A DNA stretch of 64,000 nt from NCBI RefSeq assembly GCF_900108335.1, contig NZ_FNVT01000010.1, forward strand, positions 124,001-188,000, in the 5' to 3' direction. The translations under genes were made by a program, and so were the position numbers. This DNA is from Nonomuraea solani. GTDB lineage: Bacteria; Actinomycetota; Actinomycetes; Streptosporangiales; Streptosporangiaceae. Each line of letters starts with the position of its first letter. Position 1 is the stretch's first letter. Below, in pieces: positions 1-13,109 of the stretch. The notes below the pieces were generated by a model. That model was not told the DNA's origin. It saw nothing but the letters and a program-made list of their open reading frames with translations, and ran no database searches.

Positions 1-60
1 CGCCTGGGCCGCCATGCCCCACGTGGCCTGCGGCGGCTGGTGCGTTCCGTGGTCTTCCAT
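1..60 (-). CDS. N-terminus of a small His-rich protein, possibly DUF4396 type (runs off left edge)
   Basis: On the minus strand an ATG at 60-58 opens a frame that stays open to the edge and reads MEDHGTHQPPQATWGMAAQA. An AGGAAGG ribosome site lies about 8 nt upstream. The His-rich start followed by TWGMAAQA recalls the beginning of DUF4396 membrane proteins, which often sit near copper-responsive genes; this is recognition from memory over only 20 residues. The inverted repeat at 81-97 lies immediately upstream and could control it. That a gene starts here is fairly sure; its family is a guess. Confidence 0.45.
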   Translation of the reverse strand, partial: MEDHGTHQPPQATWGMAAQA

Positions 61-80
61 AGGTGCCACCTTCCTCGAAA

Positions 81-97
81 ATACCTATAGAGGGTAT
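81..97. promoter_or_regulatory. Inverted repeat ATACC-N7-GGTAT, candidate operator
   Basis: Arms 81-85 and 93-97 are exact complements around a 7-nt centre. On the minus strand the site reads ATACCCTCTATAGGTAT and lies about 20 nt before the ATG at 60. ATACCC/GGGTAT half sites are typical of CsoR-like and related actinobacterial repressor sites. The spacing and position suit a repressor site over the promoter or leader of the edge gene. No regulator gene is visible next to it in the window. Confidence 0.35.
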
Positions 98-138
98 ACG
101 GGAAAGCCGGCGGGATGTCTACTACCCTCGATAGTGGA

Positions 139-2238
139 TCAGTCGGCCAGCAGCCGGCGCTGCTCCTCCTCGACGACCTGCCGCGCCAGCGACGCCTCGG
201 AGATGTCCACCGCGTCGGCCGCGGACTCGGCCAGATCGCTGCGCCGGGCGTAGGCGTCGAACAGCTTCGACTTGCGCCGCAGGATGTCCAGCATGCGCTG
301 GTCCACCGCGTCGACCGTGAGCAGCCGGTGCACCTGCACCTTGCGTATCTGCCCCATCCGGTGTGCCCGCGCCACCGCCTGCGTCTCCATGCTCGGCTTG
401 ACCTGCGGCTCGCACATGATCACCACCGAGGCCGCCTGCAGGTTGAGCCCCACCCCGCCCGCCTGCACCTGGCTGAGCAGCACCGCGTGCCCGGCCGCGG
501 CCGAGAACTCGTCCACCACCCGCTGCCGCCCCGCCGCGCTCACGTCACCGGACAGCGGCCCGTGCGCCCGCCCGTCGAGCGCGGTCCGCACGGTGGCGAG
601 CACCGCCCGGAAGTACGAGAACACCACCACCTTCAGCCCGTTGGCCGCGGCGTCCTCGACGAGTTCGAGCAGGCGCTTCAGCTTGGCCGAGGTCGCGGGC
701 TCGGCGTAGGCGGCCCGGCGCATGGCCATGAAGTTGCCCGCCGCCACGGCCTCCCGGTAGGCGGCGAAGTCGGCCCCGCTGAACTCCACCCACTCCTCGG
801 CCTCCACCCGGTCGGGCAGCTCCGTGAGCACGTCCTGCTGGTTGCGCCGCAGGTAGACGGGCGCGACCGCCTTCCTGAACGCCCGCGCCCCCGCCACCAC
901 GTCACTGCCGCGCAGACTCACCGCCAGATCAGGGCGCAGGTACGAGATGAGCGCCCGGAACTCCTCGACCCGGTTCTCCATCGGCGTGCCCGTCAGGAAG
1001 AGCACCCGCCGCGTCCGCCCGCACCACGCCGCCACCGCCTTGGACCGCTTGGTCTCCGGATTCTTGACGTAGTGGGCCTCGTCCACGACCAGCAGCCCGA
1101 TCTCCGCCGGAGCCAGGCGGTGCAGGCTGTCGAGCGTCGCCACCGCGACCCCGCCCTCCCGTATCCACTCCTGCTGCGCCGCGAGCCGCTCGGGCCCGTG
1201 CAGCGGGTGGGCCCGCAGCGTGCTGCGCGACTCGATCTCCCGCGTCCAGTTGATCAGCACGCTGGTCGGGCAGGCCACCATGAAGTGCGTCTCGCCCCGC
1301 GCCCGCAGGTGCGCCAGCGCGGCGATGGCCTCGACCGACTTGCCCAGCCCCATCTCGTCACCGAGGATCACCCGTTCCTGCGCGAGGGCGAACCGCGCCC
1401 CGAACGCCTGGTAGCCGCGCAGGGACACCCGCCGGTGAGTGTCGTCGAGCGGCTGCGCCGCCACCTTCGCGGCCAGGTCGTCGGGCAGGAACCCCTGACC
1501 GGTGCCGACGGGCTCGCCGGCCAGCTCCGCCAGCAGCGCGAAATACTCGGGGGAGCGGGACTCGAAGTCCGCCCACGCCTCGAAGTCCCGCGCCGGCGGG
1601 CGCAGCAGGTCGGCGGTCACCTGGGCGAGCAGCAGCCGCGTCTCCGCGACCCCGTCCAGCAGCCCCTCAAGCTCCGCCACCGCCTCGCGGGCCCGCCGGC
1701 GCCGCCCCGGCAGCGTGAACATCAGCCGCAGCCGCCCGCGCGCCGGACCCGCCTCCGCCAGCAGCGGCGCCAGCCGCCCGGCCAGGTCGCGGGCGGCCTC
1801 CAGGGCGCGCGGCAGCTCGGGACCCACCGCCACCAGGCGGTGCAGGGCGATCACCAGCTCCGTGGTGTGCCGGTCGGGCCGCTCGACGTCGATGCGGATG
1901 CTCGCGGCCTCGGCGGCGGCCTGCTCGATCTGGCGGGCGGCCGCGTGAATCTGCCCCGCCGTCCGCGCGCCGATGCCCGGCAGCAACTGCAACCGGTACG
2001 GCGTCGACTCCAGCACCTGCAGCACCGTGGCGTAGCCGGCCTTCTCCAGCGTGCCGATGCGCAGCCGCCCATCGGTCACGTCCTTCAGCCGGGAGACCGG
2101 GATGGACCCGAGCCCAGCCCTGGCCACCTCGGCGCGCAGCGCGCCCAGGGCCTGGCGCACCCGCCGGTCCACGGTGGCGTGCTCGTCGAGCAGGGCGCGT
2201 GCGTCGGCGAGCAGCCGGTCGGCGTCACGGAAGTCCAC
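139..2238 (-). CDS. SNF2-family DEAD/DEAH-box helicase
   Basis: A 699-aa SNF2-type ATPase, predicted to translocate on duplex DNA and remodel protein-DNA complexes. The N-terminal 280 residues carry a helix-hairpin-helix-like stretch (LLPGIGARTAGQI, near residue 85). The helicase core shows DEMGLGKS (Walker A, about 292-299), DEAH near 386, LTGTPMENR (motif III) and the SNF2 motif VI, AVARAHRMGQ, near 620-629. It starts at GTG 2238 without a good ribosome site. It follows the PP2C gene on the same strand after a 49-nt gap, so it may be the last gene of the kinase-phosphatase transcript. The specific substrate is unknown. A repair, transcription or defence role are all possible. Confidence 0.9.
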   Translation of the reverse strand: MDFRDADRLLADARALLDEHATVDRRVRQALGALRAEVARAGLGSIPVSRLKDVTDGRLRIGTLEKAGYATVLQVLESTPYRLQLLPGIGARTAGQIHAAARQIEQAAAEAASIRIDVERPDRHTTELVIALHRLVAVGPELPRALEAARDLAGRLAPLLAEAGPARGRLRLMFTLPGRRRRAREAVAELEGLLDGVAETRLLLAQVTADLLRPPARDFEAWADFESRSPEYFALLAELAGEPVGTGQGFLPDDLAAKVAAQPLDDTHRRVSLRGYQAFGARFALAQERVILGDEMGLGKSVEAIAALAHLRARGETHFMVACPTSVLINWTREIESRSTLRAHPLHGPERLAAQQEWIREGGVAVATLDSLHRLAPAEIGLLVVDEAHYVKNPETKRSKAVAAWCGRTRRVLFLTGTPMENRVEEFRALISYLRPDLAVSLRGSDVVAGARAFRKAVAPVYLRRNQQDVLTELPDRVEAEEWVEFSGADFAAYREAVAAGNFMAMRRAAYAEPATSAKLKRLLELVEDAAANGLKVVVFSYFRAVLATVRTALDGRAHGPLSGDVSAAGRQRVVDEFSAAAGHAVLLSQVQAGGVGLNLQAASVVIMCEPQVKPSMETQAVARAHRMGQIRKVQVHRLLTVDAVDQRMLDILRRKSKLFDAYARRSDLAESAADAVDISEASLARQVVEEEQRRLLAD

Positions 2239-2287
2239 CGGACCAAGGATGCCCCAGCGGTGCGACAGTTCACACAGGGGACGGAAA

Positions 2288-4603
2288 TCAACTCAGGTGC
2301 ACGCCGATGAGGCAGGTGTCGTCGTCGGTGTCGGAGTTGCAGTGGGTGAGCAGGTCGTCGAGGCGGTGGTCGAGCGTGTTCGAGGAGCGTTTGGCGATGT
2401 CCAGCAGCCGGTCCTGGGCGTGGCGCAGGTTGTGGTCGCGCCGCTCGATCAGCCCGTCGGTGTACATCAGCAGGGTGTCCTCGGCCTGCAACTGCAGTCG
2501 CCCCTCCTCGTACTGGGCGTCGGTGAAGGCCCCCAGCAGCGGCCCCTTGACCATGGGCAGCTCCGAGCCGTCCGCCCCGCGCAGCAGGATGGGCGGCAGG
2601 TGCCCGGCCCTGGCCCAGCGCAGGACGCGGGTGGGCGGGTCGTACAGGCCGCAGACGGCGGTCGCGGTCATGCGGTCGGCCAGATGGTGGGCGACCAGGT
2701 TGAGCCACTCCATGAGCTGGGCCGGCCCCGCGCCGGTGGTGGCCAGGCCGCGCAGCGCGTTGCGCAGGATGACCATGCCGGTGGCGGCCTCCACGCCGTG
2801 CCCGGCCACGTCGCCCACCGACAGCAGCACCTGGTGGGAGGGGAGTGCGACGGCGTCGTACCAGTCGCCGCCGACCAGGTGTTCCTTCTGCGCGGGCCGG
2901 TAGCGGACGGCGATGCGCAGGCCCAGGGAGTCCATCCGGCCGTGCGAAGGCGGCATGATCGCCTGCTGTAGCTGCAGGGCCAGCCGGTTGCGCTCGGCGG
3001 ACTGCTGCTCGGTGTGGGCGAGCTGGTCGCGTGTGACCGACAGCGCGACCTCCGTCCAGTGCTGGGAGGAGATGTCCTGGTACGCCCCCCGCACCGCCAT
3101 CAGCCGCCCGTCCGGCCCGAGGACCGGCTCGGCCACCACGCGCATGTGCCGGGCGACCCCGTCGGGACGTTCGAGCCGGAACGCCGTGGCCGCGAAGCGC
3201 CGGTGGTGCAGCACCGTGCGCAGGAAGCGGCCGATGGCGATCGCGTCGTCGGGGTGGGCGTGGTCGCGCAGCCGCTCCAGCGGGATCGGCTGGTCGCCGG
3301 GCACCAGGCCGTACAGGGAGTAGAGCTGGGCGTTCCAGGTGAGCTCGCCGGTGACCGCGTTCTCCTCGAAGCCGCCGATGCGGCCGAGCCGCTGGGCGTG
3401 CTCCAGCAGGCCGGCCAGCCGCGCGTCCGCGTCGACGTCGCGCCACACGAGCAGCACGCTGTCGCCGTGCCGGGTGGCGCTGACGTTGGCCACGCCGGTC
3501 GTGCTCAGGCCCAGCGGCATCCGTTCGGTGCGGAACGGCTCGCCCGTGGCGTGCACCTGCTCGATCCGCGCGAACATTCCGCCCGCCGCCCGCGGGTACG
3601 CCTCCAGCAGCAGCCCGCCGGAGATCAGCGGATACGCCTCCAGCAGCAGCCCGTCCCCGCCCCTGAGCCGCTCGTTGACGTGCTGGATGCGGAAGTCGGC
3701 CAGGTCGCCGTAGACGTCCAGCTCCGCCCGCAGCACGAGCGCCGGGTCGGGCAGCGCGTCGGCCAGGTTCACGATCTCCGACAAGGCGGGCACGGCGGGC
3801 ACGATCGGCGCGAACGGCGAGTCCAGCGTGTGCCCGCACAGCTCGGCCAGCGCCTGGATCTGCCGCTCGATCCTGGGCGGTCGCGGCGGCAGCGCGTGCG
3901 GCCAGCAGATCTCCAGCACCCCGAGCACCCGCCCGCCCGTGGTGATGGGCACGGTCACCCGGCCGCCCGCGGCCGTCTGGCGGCCGATGGCGGGCAGGCC
4001 CACGTCGGCGTGCCAGATCAGGCGGCGCTCCGTCAGCGCGCGCCCGGCCGGGGTGATCACGCCGGGCGGGACGTGCCGCCACCGCCCGGCCTCCTCCTCG
4101 CCGAACCCGGCGTACGCGGCCAGGGCCAGCGAGGAGCCCGGCGTCGCCGCCCAGACCGCCACCGCCGTCGCGCCCAGCGGGGTCAGCGCGTGTTCCAGGA
4201 TCGAGTGGACCACGGACTGGATGTCGCCGGTGGCCAGGGCGGCGCTCTCGGCGGCGCGCAGGCGTACCGCGACCTCCGGTTCGTCCCGGCCCGCCTCGCC
4301 GATGCGGTCGTCGGCGATCTCGCTCACGACGTCGGCGGCCAGTTCGAGCTGCGACACGCCGGCCTTGGCGGCGAGCAGGGTGAGCTGCTCGGCCGCCTGC
4401 GCGGGGCGGCAGCGCAGCCGTTCGACGAGGACGCCCTTGGCCAGCTCGATCAGGGCGCGGTCGTCGGCGGCGCGGCGGACCCGCGCGACCTCGCGCCGCA
4501 GCCGCTCGACGGTCTCCGCCAGCCTGTCCAGATCACGCTCATCGGGCCGCTCAAGGGCCGGGTCGTCCATCGTGCCGGCCGGGTCGTCGGCGGGAGTGTG
4601 CAC
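2288..4603 (-). CDS. ANTAR-GAF-PAS-SpoIIE (PP2C) phosphatase
   Basis: A multidomain signalling phosphatase. In order it shows an ANTAR-like helical segment (ALIELAKGVLVERL), a GAF domain (about 125-270), PAS-like sensor regions (about 280-510) and a C-terminal SpoIIE/PP2C domain with GGDWYDAV, VGDVAGHG, ARAGHLPP and LLMYTDGLIERR. Such proteins dephosphorylate STAS anti-anti-sigma factors or bind RNA through ANTAR; a STAS gene lies 9 kb away. A frame also opens at GTG 4618, but GAGGAG seven nt before GTG 4603 makes 4603 the better start. It follows the hybrid kinase within about 20 nt, suggesting co-transcription. A 12-residue internal duplication (two LLLEAYP units) lies between sensor regions. 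Confidence 0.92.
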   Translation of the reverse strand: MHTPADDPAGTMDDPALERPDERDLDRLAETVERLRREVARVRRAADDRALIELAKGVLVERLRCRPAQAAEQLTLLAAKAGVSQLELAADVVSEIADDRIGEAGRDEPEVAVRLRAAESAALATGDIQSVVHSILEHALTPLGATAVAVWAATPGSSLALAAYAGFGEEEAGRWRHVPPGVITPAGRALTERRLIWHADVGLPAIGRQTAAGGRVTVPITTGGRVLGVLEICWPHALPPRPPRIERQIQALAELCGHTLDSPFAPIVPAVPALSEIVNLADALPDPALVLRAELDVYGDLADFRIQHVNERLRGGDGLLLEAYPLISGGLLLEAYPRAAGGMFARIEQVHATGEPFRTERMPLGLSTTGVANVSATRHGDSVLLVWRDVDADARLAGLLEHAQRLGRIGGFEENAVTGELTWNAQLYSLYGLVPGDQPIPLERLRDHAHPDDAIAIGRFLRTVLHHRRFAATAFRLERPDGVARHMRVVAEPVLGPDGRLMAVRGAYQDISSQHWTEVALSVTRDQLAHTEQQSAERNRLALQLQQAIMPPSHGRMDSLGLRIAVRYRPAQKEHLVGGDWYDAVALPSHQVLLSVGDVAGHGVEAATGMVILRNALRGLATTGAGPAQLMEWLNLVAHHLADRMTATAVCGLYDPPTRVLRWARAGHLPPILLRGADGSELPMVKGPLLGAFTDAQYEEGRLQLQAEDTLLMYTDGLIERRDHNLRHAQDRLLDIAKRSSNTLDHRLDDLLTHCNSDTDDDTCLIGVHLS

Positions 4604-4625
4604 GTCGCCGCTCCTCACGAGGTCG

Positions 4626-8582
<3,957 letters not shown>

Positions 8583-8754
8583 GACCGGTCCTCCGTACTC
8601 GCCCGGGCTTCCTCAGGTAGCGGAGAGAGTAGCCGGATGCGCAAGCCGCGCGCGATAGCGGCAAGTTGTCATCTATCTATCACAGGACGTATCCGGTCGA
8701 TGATCTCTCTCGAAATGACGGTACTGCGCACGGCCGGATCGATCGAGAGCGCGC

Positions 8755-8777
8755 TTATTGCGACTATCTTGCAATAA
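8755..8777. promoter_or_regulatory. Nur-like box upstream of nikA
   Basis: Exact 7-bp arms TTATTGC (8755-8761) and GCAATAA (8771-8777) flank a 9-nt centre. Inside, TTGCGA (8758-8763), five bases, then TTGCAA (8769-8774) follow the TTGCAA-N5-TTGCAA pattern described for the nickel-responsive Fur-family regulator Nur of Streptomyces coelicolor, which represses nickel uptake genes there. The box ends 27 nt before the ATG of the first transporter gene. Most of the surrounding 222-nt divergent gap (8583-8804) holds no other site I can name. The nur gene itself is not in the window. Confidence 0.6.
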
Positions 8778-8804
8778 CTTCGCCTTCGCTTTAAGGTCGC
8801 CGGT

Positions 8805-10340
8805 ATGAGGCGAAGATTGGCCCTGTTCGGGGGAATCGTCCTGGTGCTGGGCGGGTGCTCGGCTCCGTCGGGGGCGCCGGCCGGGCAGGACACGGTCGTG
8901 CTGGGGGTGGGCTCGGAGCCCGATTCGCTCAACCCGGTGCTCGGGTACGCGGTGGACGGCGGCTCGCTGATGTTCGACGGGCTGGTCCGGCGTACCCCGG
9001 ATCTGAAGCTGGAGCCCGCGCTGGCCGAGTCGCTGCCCGAGGTGGACGGCAAGGTGGTCACCTTCACGCTGCGGCAGGGTGTCACGTTCCACGACGGCCG
9101 GGCGCTGACCGCCGCCGACGTGGCCTACACCTACGGGCAGGTGCTGAAGTCCGCCAACAACTCGCCGGTCAGGGGCGACTTCGCGGCCATCGAGAAAGTC
9201 GAGGCCGCGGGTACGCGCGAGGTCGTCTTCCGCCTGAAGTACGCGTACGCGCCGATTCTGCAGCGGACGACGCTGGGCATCATTCCCGACAAATCCGATA
9301 TATCCGGTACGCCCATCGGCACCGGCCCGTACGCCTTCGTCTCCTGGACCAAGGGCGACAAGGTCACCCTCAAGGCCAACGACCGCTACTGGGGCGAGGC
9401 GCCCGCGATCAAGAACCTCGTGATGGCGTACACCGCCGACGACAACGCCCGCGCCACCAGGATGGCGGCCGGCGAGTTCACCGCCACCGTGCTGCCGCCC
9501 AAGGCAGTGGCCCGGTTCAGAAACCAGCAGGGCATGACCGTCCACGAGGCGCGCAGCGCCGACTACCGCGGCGTCATGTTCCCGCTCGACCGGCCCGTCA
9601 CCGGCGACCTGGCCATCCGCAGGGCGCTGAGCCTGGCCGTGGACCGCGCCGCGATGGTCTCGGCGATCCTGGCCGGTTCCGGCGAGCCCGCGTTCGGGCC
9701 GATCGCGCCCGGCACCGACTGGCACAACCCCGCCGTGACCGGCTCCGCCACCGCCGACCGCGCCAAGGCCGCCGCCACGCTCGACGAGGCCGGCTGGAAG
9801 GCGGGCGCCGACGGGATCAGGTCCAAGGACGGCACGGCGGCCACGTTCACGCTCATGTACCCGGCGGGGGACTCGCTGCGCAAGGAGCTGGCGCTGGCCG
9901 TGGCCTCGGACGCCAAACGGGTCGGCATCGACGTGAAACTGGCCGGGCTCGACTGGGACGCCATCGACCAGCGCATGGACAAGGACGCGCTGATCATGGG
10001 CTGGGGCAGCCCGTACGACCCCGACTACACCAACTACGAGCTGTTCCACTCCTCGTTCGCCGGCCAGGGCTACTTCAACCCCGGCCGCTACCGGAACGCC
10101 GACGTGGACCGGCTGCTCGACGAGGGCAGGGAGACCTCCGGCACCGCCGCCCGCAAGAAGGTCTACGACGAGGTGCAGCGGCGGATCAGCGACGACGCCG
10201 TCTGGCTGTACCTGGTCTACCTGAAGCACACCTACGTCGTACGCGGTGACTGGAGCGGCGTGACGCCCGGCGTCGAGGCGCACGAGCACGCGACCGGCGG
10301 CCTGCTCGGCACGGTCGTGAACTGGAAGCCCGCCTCGTGA
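8805..10340 (+). CDS. nikA: NikA-like substrate-binding lipoprotein (SBP_bac_5 family)
   Basis: A 511-aa extracellular solute-binding protein of the peptide/nickel ABC family. The signal peptide ends in the lipobox LGGC (Cys about 18), so it should be lipid-anchored outside the membrane. The body shows family landmarks VGSEPDSLNPV, FTLRQGVTFHDGRALTAADV and a C-terminal DALIMGWGSPYDPDYTN. It starts a five-gene importer operon in which the genes overlap. Nickel is inferred from the Nur-like box 27 nt upstream and the Nik-like gene order; peptide or metallophore uptake is the alternative. An AAGG lies 8 nt before the ATG. Confidence 0.85.
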   Translation: MRRRLALFGGIVLVLGGCSAPSGAPAGQDTVVLGVGSEPDSLNPVLGYAVDGGSLMFDGLVRRTPDLKLEPALAESLPEVDGKVVTFTLRQGVTFHDGRALTAADVAYTYGQVLKSANNSPVRGDFAAIEKVEAAGTREVVFRLKYAYAPILQRTTLGIIPDKSDISGTPIGTGPYAFVSWTKGDKVTLKANDRYWGEAPAIKNLVMAYTADDNARATRMAAGEFTATVLPPKAVARFRNQQGMTVHEARSADYRGVMFPLDRPVTGDLAIRRALSLAVDRAAMVSAILAGSGEPAFGPIAPGTDWHNPAVTGSATADRAKAAATLDEAGWKAGADGIRSKDGTAATFTLMYPAGDSLRKELALAVASDAKRVGIDVKLAGLDWDAIDQRMDKDALIMGWGSPYDPDYTNYELFHSSFAGQGYFNPGRYRNADVDRLLDEGRETSGTAARKKVYDEVQRRISDDAVWLYLVYLKHTYVVRGDWSGVTPGVEAHEHATGGLLGTVVNWKPAS

Positions 10341-11314
10341 TCTGGGTCAGGATCGTGCTGTGGCGGCTGGCGTTCGCCGTGCCGCTGCTGCTGGCCGTGA
10401 CGTTCGGGATGTTCGCGCTGGCCAAGGCGTCCCCGTTCGACCCCGTACGGCAGTATCTGGGGGAGCGGGCCATGGTCACCAGCCCGGAGATCATGGCCGA
10501 GATCAGGGCGAACTGGGGGCTGGACCGGCCGCTCCTGGAGCAGTACGCGACCTGGCTCGGCAACCTGCTCACCGGCGACCTGGGCGAGTCCAGGTCGCTG
10601 CGGCTGCCGGTCGCCCAGGTGATCGGCGAGCGGCTCGGCTGGACGCTGCTCGTCGTCGGGTGCGCGCTGGTGGTCATGCTGGTGGCCGGACTGGCCGTCG
10701 GCACGCTGGCCGCCTGGAAGCGCGACTCGTGGGTGGACCGGCTGATCACCGGCACGGCGTTCACCAACGAGGCCGCGCCGGTGTTCTGGGTGGGGCTGCT
10801 GGCGATCTGGGTGTTCTCCGTGACGCTGGGCTGGCTGCCCGCCGGCGGGCTCACCGACGCGGCCGCCACCACGGTCACACTGCCCGACCTGGCGCGGCAC
10901 CTGGTGCTGCCGGTGGCGGTGCTGGCCTTCTCACAGTCGTCGTGGCTGCTGCTGTTCGTGCGGGAGTCGGTCATCGGCGTGCTGCGGGAGGACTTCGTGA
11001 CCGGGGCGCGGGCCCGGGGGCTGCGCGGGCGCACGGTGCTGCTGCGGCACGCGCTGCGCTCGGCGCTGCTGCCGTTCATCACGATCATGGGGGCCCGGGT
11101 GCCGGAGCTGGTGACGGGGGCGATCCTGGTCGAGGCGGTGTTCTCCTGGCCCGGGGTGGCCGGGACGACGATCAAGGCGGCGCTGGCGGTGGACTTCCCG
11201 CTGCTGGCGGCGCTGACCCTGCTGGCCACGCTCGCGGTCGTGGCCGGCAACCTGGTGGCCGACCTGGCGTACACGGTGGCCGATCCGCGCGTGCGCGTGC
11301 TCGGGGTGAGCTGA
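10337..11314 (+). CDS. nikB: NikB-like ABC transporter permease
   Basis: A 325-aa inner-membrane permease of the DppB/NikB family. An N-terminal membrane helix is followed by an external segment (FDPVRQYLGERA, LDRPLLEQYATWLGNLLTGDLG) and about five more helices. The cytoplasmic ATPase-contact loop includes the usual TGARARGLRGRTVLLRHALR. GTG 10337 overlaps the nikA stop by 4 nt (GTGA), so translation is probably coupled. It would form the channel with the next gene product. Confidence 0.88.
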   Translation: MIWVRIVLWRLAFAVPLLLAVTFGMFALAKASPFDPVRQYLGERAMVTSPEIMAEIRANWGLDRPLLEQYATWLGNLLTGDLGESRSLRLPVAQVIGERLGWTLLVVGCALVVMLVAGLAVGTLAAWKRDSWVDRLITGTAFTNEAAPVFWVGLLAIWVFSVTLGWLPAGGLTDAAATTVTLPDLARHLVLPVAVLAFSQSSWLLLFVRESVIGVLREDFVTGARARGLRGRTVLLRHALRSALLPFITIMGARVPELVTGAILVEAVFSWPGVAGTTIKAALAVDFPLLAALTLLATLAVVAGNLVADLAYTVADPRVRVLGVS

Positions 11315-12186
11315 TGGCCGGCCCCTGGACGTGGCGGCGGGGGAGGGCCGGCCGGGAAGGGCTGCGGCCCGCCCGCCGCCACCGCCTCGCCTTCGGCACG
11401 CTGGCCGTGCTGGTCCTGGCCGTCGTGCTGGTGCCGCTCCTGGCGCGGCTCGACCAGCAGCTCGTGGACCTGGGCGCGGCCGGGCTGGCGCCCTCCCTCG
11501 CGCACCCGTTCGGCACCGACGAGGTCGGCCGGGACGTGCTGCTCCGCTCGATCTACGGGCTGCGCGTCTCGCTCATGGTCGGCCTGGTGGCGGCGGTGAC
11601 CAGCGTGACCATCGGCGGGCTGGCCGGGCTCGTGGCGGGCGCCGCGGGCGGGTTCGCCGACCGGCTGCTGATGCGGGTCGTGGACGGCTTCAACTCGCTG
11701 CCGCACCTGCTGTTCGGGATCTTCATCGTGGCGCTGTTCGCGCCCAGCGCCACGGCCGTGGTGGTGTCCGTGGCCGTCACCCACTGGACGACCGCCGCCC
11801 GGATCGTCCGGTCCGAGGTGCTGTCCCTGCGCGGGCGGCCGTTCGTGGACGCGGCGATCTCCGGCGGGTCGGGCCGCCTGCGGATCGTCGTCCGGCACTT
11901 CCTGCCCAACCTGGCGCCACAGTTGCTGCTGGCGACCGTGCTGATGATCCCGCACGCGATCTGGCACGAGACCGCGCTCAGCTTCCTCGGCCTGGGGCTG
12001 CCCGCGCACCTGGCCTCGCTGGGCAACATGATCAACGACGGGCAGCGGTCGCTGCTGGCGGGGGACTGGTGGTCCAGCCTCTTCCCGGGGCTGCTCATCC
12101 TGGTGCCGACGCTGGCGGTGTCGGCGCTGGCGCAGTACGTACGTGATCGCGCGAACCCGCGCTGGAGATCGGAGCTGGTTCTGTGA
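11314..12186 (+). CDS. nikC: NikC-like ABC transporter permease
   Basis: A 290-aa DppC/NikC-type permease. After a basic N-terminus and one helix come the family landmark HPFGTDEVGRDVLLRSIYGLR and the further transmembrane helices. An ATPase-contact loop (VRSEVLSLRGRPFVDAAI) and the conserved ETALSFLGLGLP follow. The ATG at 11314 shares one base with the nikB stop (TGATG), which fixes the start. It heterodimerises with NikB in this family. Confidence 0.9.
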   Translation: MAGPWTWRRGRAGREGLRPARRHRLAFGTLAVLVLAVVLVPLLARLDQQLVDLGAAGLAPSLAHPFGTDEVGRDVLLRSIYGLRVSLMVGLVAAVTSVTIGGLAGLVAGAAGGFADRLLMRVVDGFNSLPHLLFGIFIVALFAPSATAVVVSVAVTHWTTAARIVRSEVLSLRGRPFVDAAISGGSGRLRIVVRHFLPNLAPQLLLATVLMIPHAIWHETALSFLGLGLPAHLASLGNMINDGQRSLLAGDWWSSLFPGLLILVPTLAVSALAQYVRDRANPRWRSELVL

Positions 12187-13109
12187 GGCTGCGCGTTGAC
12201 GGGCTCTCGGTACGCTTCCACCTGCCCGGCGCGGACGTGCACGCGGTCACCGACGCCCGCTTCGAACTGGCGGCGGGCCGCTGCCTGGCACTGGTCGGCG
12301 AGTCCGGGTGCGGCAAGTCCGTGATGGCCCACGCCCTGCTCGGCCTCCTGCCGGGCAACGCCACCGTCACCGGCCACGCCTGGCTCGACCGGTCCGGCGG
12401 GCTTAACCGATCCGATGGCCCGCTTGATCTGGTGGCGGCGTCGGAGAAGGTGCTGGCCAGGCAGGTGCGCGGGCGTCTCATCGGGCTCGTGCCGCAGAGC
12501 CCGGCCGCCCACCTCACCCCCGTGCGCACGGCCCGCGCCCAGCTCGCCGAGACGCTGCGCGAGCTCGGCCGCCCCGAGAGCCCCGACGAGCTCGCGGAAC
12601 GCGCCGGGCTGCGCCCCCAGGACCTGGACCGCTACCCGCACCAGCTCTCCGGCGGCATGGCCCAGCGGGTGGCCAACGCCCTGGCCCTGGCCGGCGACCC
12701 GCCGCTGATCCTGGCCGACGAGCCCACCACCGGCCTCGACCGGCCGCTGGTGGAGGCCACCATGGCCGAGCTGCGCCGCCTGTGCGACGAGGGGCGGGCG
12801 GTGCTGGTCATCACGCACGACCTGCGGGCGGCCGAGCGGGTGGCCGACGACATCGCGGTCATGTACGCCAGCCGCGTCGTCGAACTGGCCCCGGCGCGCT
12901 CGTTCTTCGACGGGCCACGGCACCCGTACGCGCGGGGCCTGCTGGACGCGCTGCCGTCACGGGCCTTCGTCCCGATTCCCGGCCGGCCGCCCGAGCTCAC
13001 CCGCCTGCCGGACGGCTGCGCCTTCCGGCCCCGCTGCTCCCTGGCGACCCCCGAGTGCGCCGAACAGCCGGTCCTGAACGGAAACAAGGTGGCGTGTCAC
13101 CATGCTTGA
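12183..13109 (+). CDS. nikD: NikD-like ABC transporter ATP-binding protein
   Basis: A 308-aa ATPase of the peptide/nickel importer family. Walker A is GESGCGKS, the signature LSGGMAQRVANALAL, Walker B LILADEPTTGLD, and the switch His lies in VITHDL. The C-terminus has the oligopeptide/dipeptide-type tail with FRPRC and further cysteines (CSLATPEC), probably a metal-binding knuckle. GTG 12183 overlaps the nikC stop by 4 nt. Confidence 0.9.
   Translation: MRLRVDGLSVRFHLPGADVHAVTDARFELAAGRCLALVGESGCGKSVMAHALLGLLPGNATVTGHAWLDRSGGLNRSDGPLDLVAASEKVLARQVRGRLIGLVPQSPAAHLTPVRTARAQLAETLRELGRPESPDELAERAGLRPQDLDRYPHQLSGGMAQRVANALALAGDPPLILADEPTTGLDRPLVEATMAELRRLCDEGRAVLVITHDLRAAERVADDIAVMYASRVVELAPARSFFDGPRHPYARGLLDALPSRAFVPIPGRPPELTRLPDGCAFRPRCSLATPECAEQPVLNGNKVACHHA

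Noticed and set aside
115-2310. 731-codon plus-strand ORF
   Set aside because: Arg/Pro/His-rich antisense of the SNF2 gene; third-position GC bias keeps such frames open. No ribosome site and no family features.
8673-10289. 538-codon minus-strand ORF over nikA
   Set aside because: Gly/Val/Arg-rich shadow; nikA on the plus strand has a lipobox and family motifs.
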